DNA of 64,000 bases from Chelydra serpentina (lineage: Eukaryota; Chordata; Testudines; Chelydridae): contig JBAIAC010000033.1 in assembly GCA_037349315.1 (NCBI GenBank), positions 17,564,001 through 17,628,000 of the forward strand, written 5' to 3'. The translations under genes and the position numbers were made by a program. The notes beneath the pieces were generated by a model. That model made no database searches and was not told the origin of the DNA. It worked only from the letters and a program-made list of their open reading frames with translations. Below, piece by piece: positions 11,401 through 24,180 of the stretch. Position 1 is the first letter of the stretch, and the number at the start of each line of letters is the position of its first letter.

Positions 11401-13680
11401 GCCAGATCCGGATATGGTGCATTCATGCTATGTCTGTTCATTATGATTCTGTGTCAGGGATTAGATTTGAAACTAGGCCATCTAGGATTACTATCATTGA
11501 CACAGAAAAATGCATCATCATCGGGTTGTCTGTAAGTTTGAATAAAGTGAAAGAGAGAGATGGGTTACAGTTAAGAATGAAAGAGGTGTGTTAAGAAGTC
11601 CAGTTATTATCTTGCTTCCTAAAAGAACCCTGATTACTTCTGTTACCATCATTTATCCTTGTCCTTTTCTCTTCACAGCCTTATTTTCCCCTCAGTTATC
11701 AATAGTGTCTTACATTTCCCCTTTTAATCAGCTAGTCTTACTTGTCCCCTTTCTCTTTCCTTGATTCAGAACTTCCTTCTCTTTCCAATATAATTAAGCA
11801 AACAGCTCTGAAAATATCATTAACATGTGGCAAAGTTTGTATGCATATTGTAATGATCCGTGCAAATAGCACCTCCACCGATAGATGGTGCTGTATCTTT
11901 ATCTTAGTGTTAAATCGTTGTCTTCTATGTTATTCTATTGTTGTATTTAATCAGGGAAGCGGGTTAATAGGAAGTCAGCTCCTGTCTGTGCATGCTGGAG
12001 GTGTTACTTGCAGTGTTCCAATAAATCCTGTGATTCTATAAGCTAGTATTGCAACAGATGATATTTAAAATGCTAATAAAGTATAGATTGGGTTCTCTTT
12101 CTCTTTCCTAGAACACTTAGCATCAAGTTTTGACAGTGGTTTTTTATGCAGGACTGCAGAATTATTAATTAATATTATTTCTTTATAATAGTGCTTAGAG
12201 TTCCCAACTGAGATTGAGGCCCCATTGTAATAGGCTCTGTAGGGACTCACAGTGGGAGCCTATTCCTACTCTGGAGAGTTTACAATCTAAATAGACAGAG
12301 AAAGAGCAGAGGGGAAATTGAGGCATACAAAGGAAAAGTGTCCAAAGTCATTGAAGTAGAGTCCAGGGATGAAATCCTGCCCGCACCAAAGTCAATGGCA
12401 AAACTTCCACTGGGACTGAACTTCAATGGGATCAGGATGTCATCCCAGGATTTCTGGCTTCTTGTCCAATGGCCTATCCACTGGATCATGTTATATTGTT
12501 TAGAAAAGCAGATTCTTATACTGTATTTACTTTATACAAATTACTAATCTTTTTTTCTCAAGGGTTAAAAAAATTACATCACTGTAACTACAGTGGAATC
12601 AATGGGTGGAGAGATTTTTTTTCCAGAGATGTCAAGCCTGGAAAACTAACATATCCTGAAATGAACAAAGGTTACGGTCTGGGATTTTTGAATGACTAGC
12701 TCCCTAAGACCCCTTTGAAACTGCCAGCCATTATGATTATTTACTAAATGCCTATAGTGTGGTCAACACTGAACAAACATATTCCTGACCCAAAGAACTA
12801 ACTTTCCTTCATTCTGGCTTTGACAAGCTATATTTTTGTATGCTTAAATGTTTTATCAACACTACCCTTTATTATATGAAAGACACAAAAGTTAACACAC
12901 ATACACACTCTATTTAAACCCATTTACTGGTGATGCATGTTAAGTACCTATATGACAGCACATTTATGATTAATGTCAGTTTAATACAAATCACCTTGCA
13001 GACAGTATAATATTTTCTCTGATGTAATATTTCTAAAGGAAATCCATTTACATTTTACACTGGCAAAAGGAAATTGTGTTCAGTTCCAGTCATTTTTAAG
13101 CACGCGTATCCATACATAATTGATCTGCTCCCTTCTCAAAAGATAAATGCTATTTGATTATGAAATATGTAATGATTCAATATTTAAATGGTGTAAATTC
13201 AGTACACTGAATTTAAGGAATAGAGATTTTGGTGACATTTAAACTACTTCATAATTTATACCTGTTGATAATGTCAATTGGGAGCCAAAGCACAAGCTTG
13301 ATCTTTCTTTGAAATGGTAACTTTGGTGTTATCCTGTTAGTTTCAGACTCTGTATGACCTACAGTTATTTATGCATCAGTTAGAGTGTGAGCTGCAGTGA
13401 TTTATTAAAACAAACTTTGTTGATGATAAAGACCAATCAAAGAGTGATTAATCATATGGTTCAGTTTGTCACGAATTTAATGTTCAAGCTTTATGTAATC
13501 TGTTTTGATGGTCGGTGACTGACACAGAATAAAGTGAGGAAACAAAAGGACAAAAATAGCCATCTATTGCACTATGAGAAGGTGCTCAGATATTACAATG
13601 ATGAAGAGGCAGTATCAAAACATACATAGAACAGAACAGTCTAGTAAAGCACTTTCAAATTCAACATGCATTTAAAATAC
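11401..13680. other. Intergenic stretch without recognisable genes
   Basis: The open frames are short, lack family motifs and have no convincing splice context. A degenerate palindromic repeat with AAGTCAATGGCAAAACTTCC lies near 12345-12450. Nothing else was recognised. Confidence 0.55.
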
Positions 13681-13782
13681 TCCATCAGGGCCAGCGCTAG
13701 CATACATGCAGGACTAGACTTAGAAGTTCTGTTACCCTAGGAAGCATGTGTTTGGGGCCTTTATCCTTAATTCTTAAAAGAC

Positions 13783-13809
13783 AGAAAGAAAGAAAGAAAG
13801 AAAGAAAAG
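13783..13809. repeat. AAAG microsatellite
   Basis: A simple run of about six GAAA/AAAG units follows an unclassified GC-rich remnant beginning GGGCCAGCGCTAGC near 13687. The stretch 13810-15650 has no recognisable gene, only an A-rich AAACAAACAAAC tract near 15050-15075. Confidence 0.8.
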
Positions 13810-15668
13810 CTCCACAGTCAACAAATTGTATCCTTGAGAGCGGCTATAAAACAAATTAGAATGTCAAATTAGAATATCAAACATAAACAAATGAAAATAA
13901 GGAAATGTCTTCACCAGGAAATTGTCTCTCCCCCATTCTTTCCCTATTTTGCCTTTTTAAAAAAAAAGTTCCTGGTGTCATCTCACTATCATCATTGTAT
14001 TCAGATACCACTGCGATGGGCATGGCCTAAACATGTAGGGTCACCTGCACTTGAAGGTCTAACACTGACTTGGCTGCTGTAAAGTTAACCGCCTGATCCT
14101 GAGAACAAAGCCTGTCTAAAAGGGATTTGCTCATGGAAACTACAGTGGCAGTAGGAGACGATGGAATTCTCAGCTGCTTTTGTTACAGCCTCTAGGTAGC
14201 TGTAGTGGGCAGGGTTCTCTGCACAGTCCCTAGGAAAATTAGTGTCCCAGCAAATCTGCTTCACACATCCTCATCCTGCTGGTCTACCAGCATTTCACCT
14301 CTCCCAGGGTGAGCAGTGGAAACCTACCAGTATGACTCTCTGTGGCATGCAGCAGGGTGCAGAGCCCACCTCCAAAGACCGAGTTGGAAAATGGTAAGTA
14401 TTTCACACACAAACTCAAAAGAAACCCACACAATTTTTTTTTTTGAAAACTGCAAAAGTTTTTAATTAAACTGTAGAAAGAAATAAAAAAATGCATGAAA
14501 ATTAGTCATTTCCAAATACACATTTGGAAACTTTTTCATTTGTAAAAATTTGTCCAAAAATGTTGCCCAGCTCTACCTCTAAGGCATCCTTACTGCTTTG
14601 CTTTATCTCATTCAGCAGACCCACAGCTCTTCAGCTACGCTTGACTCTACTGTGCACCCTGGAAGTAGTACAGCATTTGGCCATATCTTATTTAATGATG
14701 AAAGAGAATGGCCCCTACACTGTATGATTGCATTAGTCACATAGAGCATGTCAAAAGAAGTTGACATAAACTTAGGTAATTTTTCAGTGGTCTGTTAGGG
14801 AGCTAAGCAAAACTAATTTGTGGCTTGTTCATTACTTTTGTACAAGTAGATTCTTTAAGTATGATGCCATTGGGCAAAAACAGAAAGAGAAAACCCCTCT
14901 TCTTACTCTCAGAAGGGGTTTATCTTACCTCACCAGTATAGTCCACATACTTAAACCTTTTGGATACAGCTGCAATATTCTGTGATTTATTTATTCAGCG
15001 TAAGGAGTTTTCAGTTCTAATACAACTGTGTCAACCCATTCCTCCTCCAAAAAACAAACAAACAAAAAAACAAAAACAACTCACCCAAGAATATATTAAT
15101 ATCTTATATTATCAACATTATAGAAAGTTCGATATAGCTAGGGGGAGGGAAAACGTACTCTTTAAACTGTGATAATATGTACAGTTGATACTGATTTTTC
15201 CATTATAATTTTAAAAATACAGTATAAGAAAAGGATGCCACAAAAAATTAGTAGACAGGAAATGCTGCTTGCAGACCTCAGCCACTGATGAGCATTGCCA
15301 GGTGCTAGGACAACAACCTGCTCAGATGACTAGAGCCCATTAGGAAAGGAAAAAATGCTGTCCATATTTTGCTGGTAACATAAGATGGGAAGTTTTTACA
15401 GAATTAGGTACCCAATTCCCATTTAAATTCAATGAGTTCGGCACCTAACTCCTTTAGGCTCTTTTGAAAATCCTAGCCATAATTCATAACATCTTTGTTT
15501 GTGGTGGAATCAGTTTTGGGCCTGTGTTCTGACGACTGGCGGTGCTGAGAGCAGCTAAGTTGAATGAAGTTGGTAAAATGTGCTGTACTGTGGATTATTT
15601 AAGAAAGAAATTCAGGACAGTGACTGAGACTCTTAAGCAACCATGCTTACTTACTGTGGAATATAAAG

Positions 15669-15872
15669 AACAGGTGTACTTGTGGCACCTTAGAGACTAA
15701 CACATTTATTTGAGCATAAGCTTTTGTGGGCTACAGCCCACTTCATTGGATTCATAAGTGGGCTGTAACCCACAACAGCTTATGCTCAGGTAAATTTGTT
15801 AGGCTCTAAGGTGCCACAAGTACTCCTGTTCTTTTTGCTGACACAGAGTAACACGGCTGCTACTCTGAAACC
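15669..15872. mobile_element. Complete fold-back retroposon with long target duplication
   Basis: Two arms form a near-palindrome. The left arm carries ACTTGTGGCACCTTAGAGAC and the right arm its inverse, ending ACACGGCTGCTACTCTGAAACC. The flanks TGTGGAATATAAAG (15655-15668) and TGTGGAATATAAG (15873-15885) form a 13-14 bp target duplication. That length points to target-primed reverse transcription rather than cut-and-paste transposition. The centre has the GTGGGC-TGTA-GCCCAC hairpin and AAAAGCTTATGCTC (on the minus strand for the left arm). Non-coding. Confidence 0.82.
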
Positions 15873-16592
15873 TGTGGAATATAAGTAGCTCCTATTGACT
15901 TCAGTGGGAGATATTTGTATGCATGGCAGGGAAGCAGGACCCCCAGAAGCAGTACGTGTCAACAGCCATGTTTCCTTTCATCTTACTCGACTTCTCTTAG
16001 ATTTTTTTCAAATGGTTTTACATTCTGGGGCTGAGTGAACCCCAATTTTGTGAACTGTGTGAAATAAACAGTATTAAAATTCACCTAGTGTGAGATTCTA
16101 CGTGAGTCAAAAGCAGGGGTGGGTGGGAGGAAATGGACAGCAGACCAAGTGAGAAGCAGGAAGAGGAGTTCAGATGGCAAAACTTCTGATCAGGAGACAT
16201 ACATTGCGCCTATTCTGCTTGATTCTAACTGGTCAGTAGAGGGGGTAGTAAAGTCAGTGCAGACACATTGTTCCAGTAAGAAAACACATAAAGGAGGACT
16301 TTAATCATTTTGGTCAAAGAACCCTTCACAACTTGCAAGTGGATGATAGAGTAGCACTGAGTGCCACCTAATTTTTTTTTGAGGATTGTAAAATGCCCAA
16401 TATAATAAATACTTACAAGCAAACTAACTAAAACACCTACACTCAGGATGCAGTGTTTGAGATCTCTAGGTAAGGAAAGAGAGGACTCAGCTGTGAAAGG
16501 AAAAGAGGGCCATCTGCAAGATTCCCTGGTGGTAGCTAACGCCAGCCATTGTCTCCAGATTGTTAGGCTAACTTTAACTAGGCAAAATATTC

Positions 16593-17510
16593 TACTCCTG
16601 GGGGAATTCTGCACCAAAAACATTACAATTATGTGCACAATATTTTAAAATTCTGCATATTTTATTTGTCAAAATAACCCAATATTATCATGCCAGTTTC
16701 AATTATTAAGGTAATTTATTTCAAAATACCTGCCAGCAAGTATGTCTAACAATACAGACAACAAAAAAGATTCAGGACATGTTTTTTTGACAAGTGGGTT
16801 CCTTACTAGGCATATTGATAAGAACATTGAGTAATTCATTTAAACTACAATACAGAAAGGTATTTCCTACACCCCTCAGAAGAAGATCAAAGGCTTGGGG
16901 GAGTCAGGGGTAACAGAGTAACTGAGGGAGAGGGAAGTAATTGATGGGAGGAGCCTGGGAGTGAACCTGGAGGGTTGTTGGGTGTAGATGGGAGAAGTAA
17001 GGAACAGAGTTTTTTTGGGGGAGGGGGTATTATTAGGGAATTAGGGGGTCTCCCCCATGAAGACCCTGGCTGACCCCTAGCCTCTCCCATTCAGTCAGGT
17101 ACATTTGCCCCTGACCCCATGTGTCCCTGCACCCCACTCCCATTCAGCCCATGCCTCAATGTTGTCACCCCACTCCTGTGCCCCGACCCTCGTCTGTCCC
17201 CCCACTAGTCCTTTTGAACCCTACTCCATGGACGCCCCCCCAGCATCTCCATGTGCCCCGCTCTGTCTGTCCCTCCATACCTCCTCATCTGGCCTTCTCT
17301 GCCGCTGGCTGCTCTGGCCTGTGAGCCAGCTGCCATCTCTTCTGGCACCACATCAGCCCCTGGGGGCGTGAAAGATGTAGTTGCAGCATGACCCCTCTCG
17401 TGGCTTCCCTTCACATCCCCATCAGAATAAATTATTCTGCGGAGGGTAAAAATCTGTGGGGACATTAATTCTTCACTTGTGCAGTGGTGTGGAATTCCCT
17501 CAGGAGTAAA
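16593..17510. mobile_element. hAT-like non-autonomous transposon
   Basis: The ends are inverted repeats: TACTCCTGGGGGAATTC on the left and GGAATTCCCTCAGGAGTA on the right. The flanks AAATATTC (16585-16592) and TAATATTC (17511-17518) agree at 7 of 8 bases, a probable hAT target duplication. The middle changes from AT-rich to a C-rich, proline-like stretch (17040-17390) that opens long but meaningless frames. No transposase domain is visible. Confidence 0.75.
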
Positions 17511-17518
17511 TAATATTC

Positions 17519-18639
17519 CATGATGTCCCAGATATCGAAACCTCTGTTTTCTGTCTAACAGTAATTTGTGCTAATAAGGAACAGATCCTGGGCAGAGTTG
17601 GACTGTAAGTTGGAGAGGGGTGGGCACATGCTTATAAAAGAAAAGAAAGGAACATATTCTTGCAAGGCTGCTGGGGAGTCAAAAATGAAAGCTACTGAAT
17701 CTTACCGGCTGGCCACTGTGATCAGACCAGGGTGACAGGAGTGGGACAATATTTGTATTCTATTTTCTACCAGTGACAACAAAAGTAAAACAAGGCTCTA
17801 GATATCTGGATTAAAAATATATTATTCCCAAATGCCCAATGGCTGTTAGGGTGTTATCATCTATCCTCTCATTTACCAATCATCAGGCTCTGTTTCATAT
17901 ACTTTTAAAGCACTTAGAGTCTGATTCAAGCCCACTGAAATTGATAAAAAAAACTTCCTATAACTTCAATCAAACCAATAGCCTGCACTAAATTTGGCCT
18001 TTATTAAAGTCAAGGATAATTGGAATTAGACCCTTATTATCTCTGATCTCTGGCCACTCTTAGGAATAAAGGTATTTTCTAATAAGTGTCTTGCATTCAT
18101 TCAGCAGAAATTTTTCAAATAGCCATTTTTTTGTTATAAGCAACAATAGAGAATTGGTACTCCTGTCACTTTGCTGGGAACATGTTGTGCTCATGTGGGT
18201 GTGGAGATGAAGCATTTGTTGCCAGAAGAATTATGTGAAAGTGGTGAAAAACATTTCTTAAATGTGTTCACTATTTTGCTTTTTGTAAAATTCATGAAGA
18301 AAAGGTTTTTCCTACTGGCAAACATTCCAAAAAGCACAGACACAACATTCCACCATGCAAAACAGCCTCCAGTTGCCATCTTACTAGTGTGTCTTTGTGC
18401 ATCAAAAGTGAAGAACTAGAAAATATTGCCTGCAGCTGATACTACTGCTGACCTCCTTCTCTCAGGGTCTGGAAAGTGTCTCTCAAACTCTAGTGGCTTT
18501 TGAACCTCCTGTGATGTGGAGGCTCTGGATAAGGAGCAGCTTACAGGGGAGTTTTGCAAGGAAGTTTAGAGAGGGAATTTGAGGGGGTGCTAGATACACT
18601 TACCATTCTTTAAACTTCTTTAAACTTAAGGTCCAAAAT
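17519..18639. other. Intergenic stretch without recognisable genes
   Basis: No motif-bearing frame, RNA gene or clear transposon boundary was seen here. Short frames around 18171-18419 have no family resemblance. Confidence 0.5.
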
Positions 18640-18756
18640 ACCCCCTGAAAAACACAAAACATCAACAAAGGAATGAGCTGCAGGAGTAAAAAGATAATGC
18701 AGGCAGAAGTCCAGCAATAGAGTGGGGGCTATCCAGTTTATTGCACTCAATGCAGC

Positions 18757-19605
18757 ATGTATGATTACCTGCCCTATGGGCAGGCTGCATATGTTTGTGT
18801 TCGGTGCAAGGAGCTCCTGGCCCTTAGAGACCGTATACGGGCTTTGGAGGCCCGAGCGGCTGAACTGGAGGAGCTAAGGGAGACAGAGAGGTACATAGAT
18901 GAAACTTGCTGGGACACAGTAGAAGGGTCCCACCCCTGGTCTGACAGCCTCTGTGCTGTTGAGGAGGATGAAAGTCTCAGGGAAGGAGAACATCCAACTG
19001 CAGCTGAGGGAAGTGATCCCATAATTGGGACCCTCCTTCCAGATGATGTTGTGGTATCCTCTCGCACTGAGGATACCTCTCCGGGGGAGGGAACTCTAGT
19101 TATTAGGGAGAGATAGATAATAGTTATGGGAGATTCGATCATTAGAAACATAGATAGCTGGGTTTGTGATGACTGGGAGAACCACATAGTGACTTGCCTG
19201 CCTGATGTGAAGGTTGCGGATCTCTCGAGACATCTAGATAGACATGTGTAGTTCTGGGGAGAAGCCACTGGTCATGGTACATGTAGGTATCAATGATATA
19301 GGGAAGGATAGGAGAGAGGTCCTGGAGGCCAGATTTAGGCTGCTAGGTAAGAGATTGAAGTCCAGGACCTCCAGGATAGACCTCTCTCAAATGCTTCCAG
19401 TTCCATGTGCAGGGCCAGTTAGACAGGCAGAACTGCTGGGTCTCAATGCGTGGCTGAGACGATGGTGTAGGGAGGAGTGGTATAGATTTATTAGGAACTG
19501 AGGAAACTTTTGGGAAAGGGGAAGCCTATATAGGAAGGATGGGCTCCACCTAAACCAAAATGGAACCAGATTGCTGGCACTTAAAATTAAAAAGGTCATA
19601 GAATT
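18757..19605 (+). pseudogene. CR1 ORF1 remnant (coiled coil plus esterase-like domain)
   Basis: The frame at 18757-19116 begins MYDYLPYGQAAYVC. A CxxC pair (CVRC) follows, then a heptad-rich helix (LLALRDRIRALEARAAELEEL, about residues 20-40), then an acidic linker. After a stop the frame resumes with MGDSIIRNIDSWVC (about 19125-19170), a GDSL/SGNH-type esterase block I, and continues with LVMVHVGINDIG (19267-19302) and LLGLNAWLRRWC (19435-19470). It ends around KDGLHLNQNGTRLL (about 19537-19580), which holds the DG.H block of SGNH esterases. CR1 ORF1 proteins bind RNA and often carry this esterase. Stops at 19117 and 19249 and others kill it. Confidence 0.8.
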
Positions 19606-19829
19606 TTTTTAACTAAGGGCTGGGGGAAAGCCAACAGGTGCGGAGGAACATGTAGTTTGGACAGAGACATCCCTTACAGGAGGATCTATTAATGGAGATT
19701 CTCTAGGTCCTAGTAAGGAGGAGAGGATGGAAGATAAAATATGGGTAGGATCCGATGAGAAAGTCAAAAGAAAAAGAGTCCCATTCAATTACATCATATA
19801 ATGGCAGACAGCTAAAAAGTGACACATTT

Positions 19830-20899
19830 TTAAAGTGCTTACATACAAATGCTAGAAGTCTAAATAATAAGATGGGTGAACTAGAGCGCCTCATATTAAA
19901 TTAGGATATTGATATAATAGGCATAACAGAAACTTGGTGGAATGAGGATAATCAATGGGAGACAGTTATACCAGGGTACAAAATATATTGGAAGGACAGA
20001 ACAGGTCATGCTGCTGGAGGAGTGGCACTATATGTGAAAGAAAGAATAGAACGAAATGAAGTAAATATCTTAAATGAACCAAACTGTACCATAGAATCTC
20101 TATGGATAGCAATTCCATGCTCGAATAATACAAATATAGCAGCAGGGATATACTACCGACCACCTGACCAGGATAGTGATAGTGACTGTGAAATGCTCAG
20201 GGAGATTAGAGAGGCTATAAAAATAAAAAACGCAATAATAATGGGGCATTTCAACTATCCCCATATTGACTAGGTACATGTCACCTCAGGACAGGATGCA
20301 GAGATAAAGTTTCTTGACACCTTAAATGACAGCTTCTTGGAGCAGCTAGTACTGGAACTCACAAGAGGAGAGGCAATTCTTGATTTGGTCCTAAGTGGAG
20401 CACAGGATCTGGTCCAAGAGATGAATATATCTGGACCGCTTGGTAATAGTGACCATAATATATAATTAAATTGAACATCCCTGTGGCGGGGATAACACCA
20501 AAGCAGCCAAACACTATAGCATTTAATTTCAGAAAAGGAAACAACACAAAAATGAGGAAGTTAGTTAAACAGAAATTAAAAAATACAGTGCCAAAAGTGA
20601 AATCCCTGGAAGCTGCATGGAAACTTTTTAAAGACACCATAATAGAGGCTCAACTTAAATGGATACCCCAAATTAAAACACATAGTAAGAGAACCAAAAA
20701 AGTGACACCGTGGCTAAACAACAAAGTAAAAGAAGCAGTCAGAGGCAAAAAGGAATCCTTTATAAAGTGGAAGTTAAATCCTAGTGAGGAAAATAGAAAG
20801 GAGCATAAACTCTGGCAAATGAAATGTAAAAATATAATTAGGAAGTCCAGAAAAGAATTTGAAGAACAGCTAGCCAAAGTCTCAAAAAGCCATAAATGA
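19830..20899 (+). pseudogene. CR1 ORF2 endonuclease remnant and linker
   Basis: The translation shows the APE-type landmarks of a LINE endonuclease: NARSLNNKMGELE, IIGITETWW, GGVALYVKERI and GIYYRPPDQD. The catalytic GDFN-type block reads GHFN (MGHFNYPHID near 20240-20270), and SDHN is near 20450. This domain nicks genomic DNA to prime reverse transcription. The frame then passes through a lysine-rich linker (20471-20899) of the kind that precedes the reverse transcriptase. In-frame stops occur near 19900, 20271 and 20463. The GDFN-to-GHFN change and the stops make it inactive. Confidence 0.82.
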
Positions 20900-22094
20900 T
20901 TTGGAAAAAGGGGTAAACAGTGAGGTGGCAAAATTTGCAGATCATACTAAAATACTCATGATAGTTAAGTCTAAAACAGACTGCGAAGAGCTACACAGGG
21001 ATCTCACAAAACTGAGTGACTGGGCAAAAAAAAAAAAAAAAAAAGGAAGATGAAATTCTGTGTTGATAAATACAAAGTAATGCACATTGGAAAACATAAC
21101 CCCAACTATATACATATAAAATGACGGTGTCTAAATTAGCTGTTACCACTCAAGATAGAGATCTTGGCATCATTGTGGATAGTTCTCTGAAAACATCCAC
21201 TCAATGTGCAGCAGCAGTCAAAAAAGCTAACAGAATGTTGGGAATCATTAAGAAAGGGATAGATAATAAGACAAAAAATATTGTATTACCTCTATATAAA
21301 TCCACGGTACGCCCACATCTTGAATACTGCATGCAGATGTGGTCACCCCATCTCAAAAGAGATGTATTGGAATTGGGAAAGGTTCAGAAAAGGGCAACAA
21401 AAATAATTAGGGGTATGGAACACAGGCGCCGACTTTCTCTGGCGCCGGTGGGAGCTCACGCCCAGCGTCGGGGGCGGGGTCCCGCTCCCAACGCCGGGCC
21501 CCGCCCCCAACGCCGGGTGACGTTGCGGGGCCCTGCCCCCGACGCCGACGCAACGTCGCCCAGCGTCGGGGGCGGGGCCCCGCAACGTCTCCCGGTGCTA
21601 AGGTAAGATGGCGGCGGGCCCCGGGGTTGGCGGGGAGCTGGCTGTGGGTCCCGGGGATGGCGGGGAGCTGCCGGGGGCACCCACCAATTTTTCCCCGTGG
21701 GTGCTCCAGCCCCGGAGCACCCACGAAGTCGGCGCCTATGGTATGGAATAGCTTCCGTATGGGAAGAGATTAATAAAATTGAGACTTTTCAGCTTGGAAA
21801 AGAGATCACTAAGGAGGGGTAGATATTATAGAAGCCTATGAAATCATGAAATGTGTGGAGAAAGTAAATAAGGAAGTGTTATTTACTCCTTCTCATAACA
21901 CAAGAACTAGGGGTCACCAAATGAAATTAATAGACAGCAGGTTTAAAACAAACAAAAGGAAGTATTTCTTCACACAATGCACAGTCAGCCTTTGGAACTC
22001 TTTGCCAGAAGATGTTGTGAAGGCCAAGACTATAACAGAGTTCAAAAAGGAATTAGATAAATTAATGGAACATAGGTCCATCAATGGCCATTAG
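20900..22094 (+). pseudogene. CR1 ORF2 reverse-transcriptase C-terminal remnant
   Basis: Only the distal RT part remains. The motif block reads KFADHTK, so the second Asp of the catalytic FADD/YADD box is His. It is followed by LTKLSDWAK, then a 19-base A run (21026-21044) that shifts the frame. The frame at 21121-21420 resumes with RDLGIIVDSSLKTSTQCAAA and VRPHLEYCMQMWSPHL, the typical thumb/C-terminal region. After the hAT MITE it continues with [18 protein letters not shown] (to 22094). The palm domain N-terminal to FADD is deleted. Confidence 0.82.
21421..21740. mobile_element. GC-rich hAT MITE inside the CR1
   Basis: The terminal inverted repeats are CACAGGCGCCGACTT and, from the right end, CATAGGCGCCGACTT. 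An exact 8-bp target duplication GTATGGAA lies at 21413-21420 and 21741-21748. The interior is CpG-dense and shares GTCGGGGGCGGGGCCCCGC and GCGGGGCCCTGCCCCCG with the MITE at 1552-1942, although the ends differ. Apparent open frames on both strands here are compositional. Confidence 0.9.
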
Positions 22095-22294
22095 CCAGGA
22101 TGGACAGCGTTGGCATCCCTAGTCTGATTGCCAAAAGCTGGGAATGGGTGACAAGGGATGGATCTCTAGATGATTACCTGCTCTGTTCATTCCCTCTGAA
22201 GCACCTGGCACTGGCTACTGTCGGAAGACAGGATACTGGGCTAGATGGACCTTTGGTCTGACCCAGTATGGTCGTTCTTATGTTCTTATGTTCT

Positions 22295-24180
22295 CACTTT
22301 GGAATGGATACTTATGTGAATCTCTTTTGCTACGGAAATTAGACTGGACAAATCGAGAGAGCAGGCTTACTTATAAGATTCCTGGTATTATTGGGGAAGG
22401 AGTGATAACAGCCAATTTCTTGAAGCTTTTCAGAATATCTTCTTCCACCTGGGCTGAAACCAGGAAGCAGAGGCTAAAATAAAATAACTTTTAAAAAAAT
22501 AAGTTAAACATGAACTTTAAAAAATTGGGTCAAGTTTTCAGCCAAGGTTCAGAGTGGACCTTTACAATCCATTAATTTAATCAATCTCTGGGCAGAACGT
22601 GAACTGCAATTAGCATCATTATATGCCACATATTTGCAGTGTCACTCGGTATTACCTCTATCACCTTATGAACCAGGTGTTAAAAAGAAAACAGGGCTGA
22701 CCTAGTGGCCTGATGTAGTGCTCTGCAGAGCTGCTCAGGTGACCCATATTTAATTACCAGGTCTCCTCCCTGAAAGCAGTTGTGCCTGGGAGCCTTGAAG
22801 AAGTGCTTCCATCTTTACCACGGAAGCCATGCGAGCATAAATTATAGTTATGACAATAGCCTATTTATCCTATTGTGACATGACCAGAGAAAGTGAAGTA
22901 AACAAAGTAGGTCATGTACTTCACAGCACAACACAATATGCTAGGGAGAAATGAGTTTTGATCAGAAAATCTTGTTGTGGTGTTTTGTCACTTTTCCTGT
23001 ATTGCAAAAGGAGAGAAGAATTAAGGAGCATATGGGAATTTGCTGCAGCTGAGTGGCAAGAATTCTCTCACATCCCTTCCAGATGGCTTAGACTTTCCTT
23101 GGAACTGAATGCCTCATGTAAAATTAGCTCCCTGTTTATTCTCATTTAATAACAGTTGCAAAGGTGAAGAGGAGGTTAATCTGGCAGAAAAGCCATGAGA
23201 GCACTGAGATGTCTTTCTTGCGAAATAGTTAATACGGAGTGATACAGTTCTTTAGCTTGAGCAGAAGGAGATGACTGCAAATAAGCAGTTTGATTTACTA
23301 TGTGCATTCAAATAAGATGGTAAGAGAAAGAGAAAAGGGAAGACTTTCCTAGCAAGGCAATGCTTTATTTCCTTTTTAAAAAACATATTCCTGGTTATTA
23401 TAATAAAGAATAAATACTGGCTGGATTCAGGCACATTACTCAAGAAAGTTCTAAGATTGAAAGAGTAAGGAGTGTTAGATATCAAGATTGCTAGAGCTGC
23501 AGGGGGAACTAGCAAAGGTTATAAATTGTGTGGTTGTTTTGTGATAACTAATAGTAACTAAGGTATAAGATGAAATAATCAAACTCACTGTAGCCTACAA
23601 TTCTACACATTACAGAATATTAAAGAAATGCACAGATCCATCCAACCTTTCATGCGTAAGGAAGGATCCTGCAGGTCTCTTTCTGTGTTCTGTGGCTGAG
23701 GCAAGTAGGCTGGCTAAAGAAGTAAGACTTAACTTTTTCTCTCTTCTTTAAAGAGGTAATTTCCCCTCAACCCTAGAGTCAAGACCTGTTTTATACATGG
23801 GTGAGCTGTGTGAATTCTGACTCGTATAACCAGTTTTAAAAGCATGTGTTTTGCATAAGTCAATGATGGTTTACTTTTATTATTAAAAAATTGCAGACAT
23901 CTAGTCCTTATTTTTGGTGTTTTAAAAAAGTTTTGATATGGGAAGCTAGAATGTACTTGGTCCTTGCATAGGTAAGCAACGATCTTCTATTGAATCTCCC
24001 TGCAGAAGGGCCAGGCACAACTGCACTCCTGGTACTCCAAGGAGGTGCACACAGGACAGAGAGGGCCGAAGAGAAGATGGGACAATGCCGTAGCCTCAAA
24101 TCTGATCATAAGCAGCTTGAAGAGGCACCACGCCAATCTAAAGGGGGGCTCAGTAGGTGGGTGTACTTCCCCCCAGGGGA
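22295..24180. other. Intergenic stretch without recognisable genes
   Basis: No protein family, RNA or transposon end could be assigned. The frames at 23252-23515 and 23990-24202 show no domain signatures. Confidence 0.5.

Larger units (their letters stand above)
18640..22294 (+). mobile_element. Decayed CR1 LINE with internal deletion
   Basis: The order of parts is CR1-like: ORF1 N-terminal coiled coil, ORF1 esterase-like domain, APE endonuclease, partial reverse transcriptase, and a 3' end with GACCCAGTATGG and repeated TTCTTATG. Stop codons and frameshifts break every frame. The core of the reverse transcriptase is missing: sequence passes from the endonuclease-RT linker (to 20899) almost directly to the FADD region (about 20900-20960). 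A GC-rich hAT MITE interrupts it at 21421-21740. The 5' boundary is approximate. Confidence 0.85.

Noticed and set aside
16225..16638. A 137-codon minus-strand frame
   Set aside because: No recognised domain; it runs into the left end of a hAT-like element and has no splice support.
18774..19268. A 164-codon minus-strand frame
   Set aside because: It is the shadow of the CR1 ORF1 remnant on the opposite strand.
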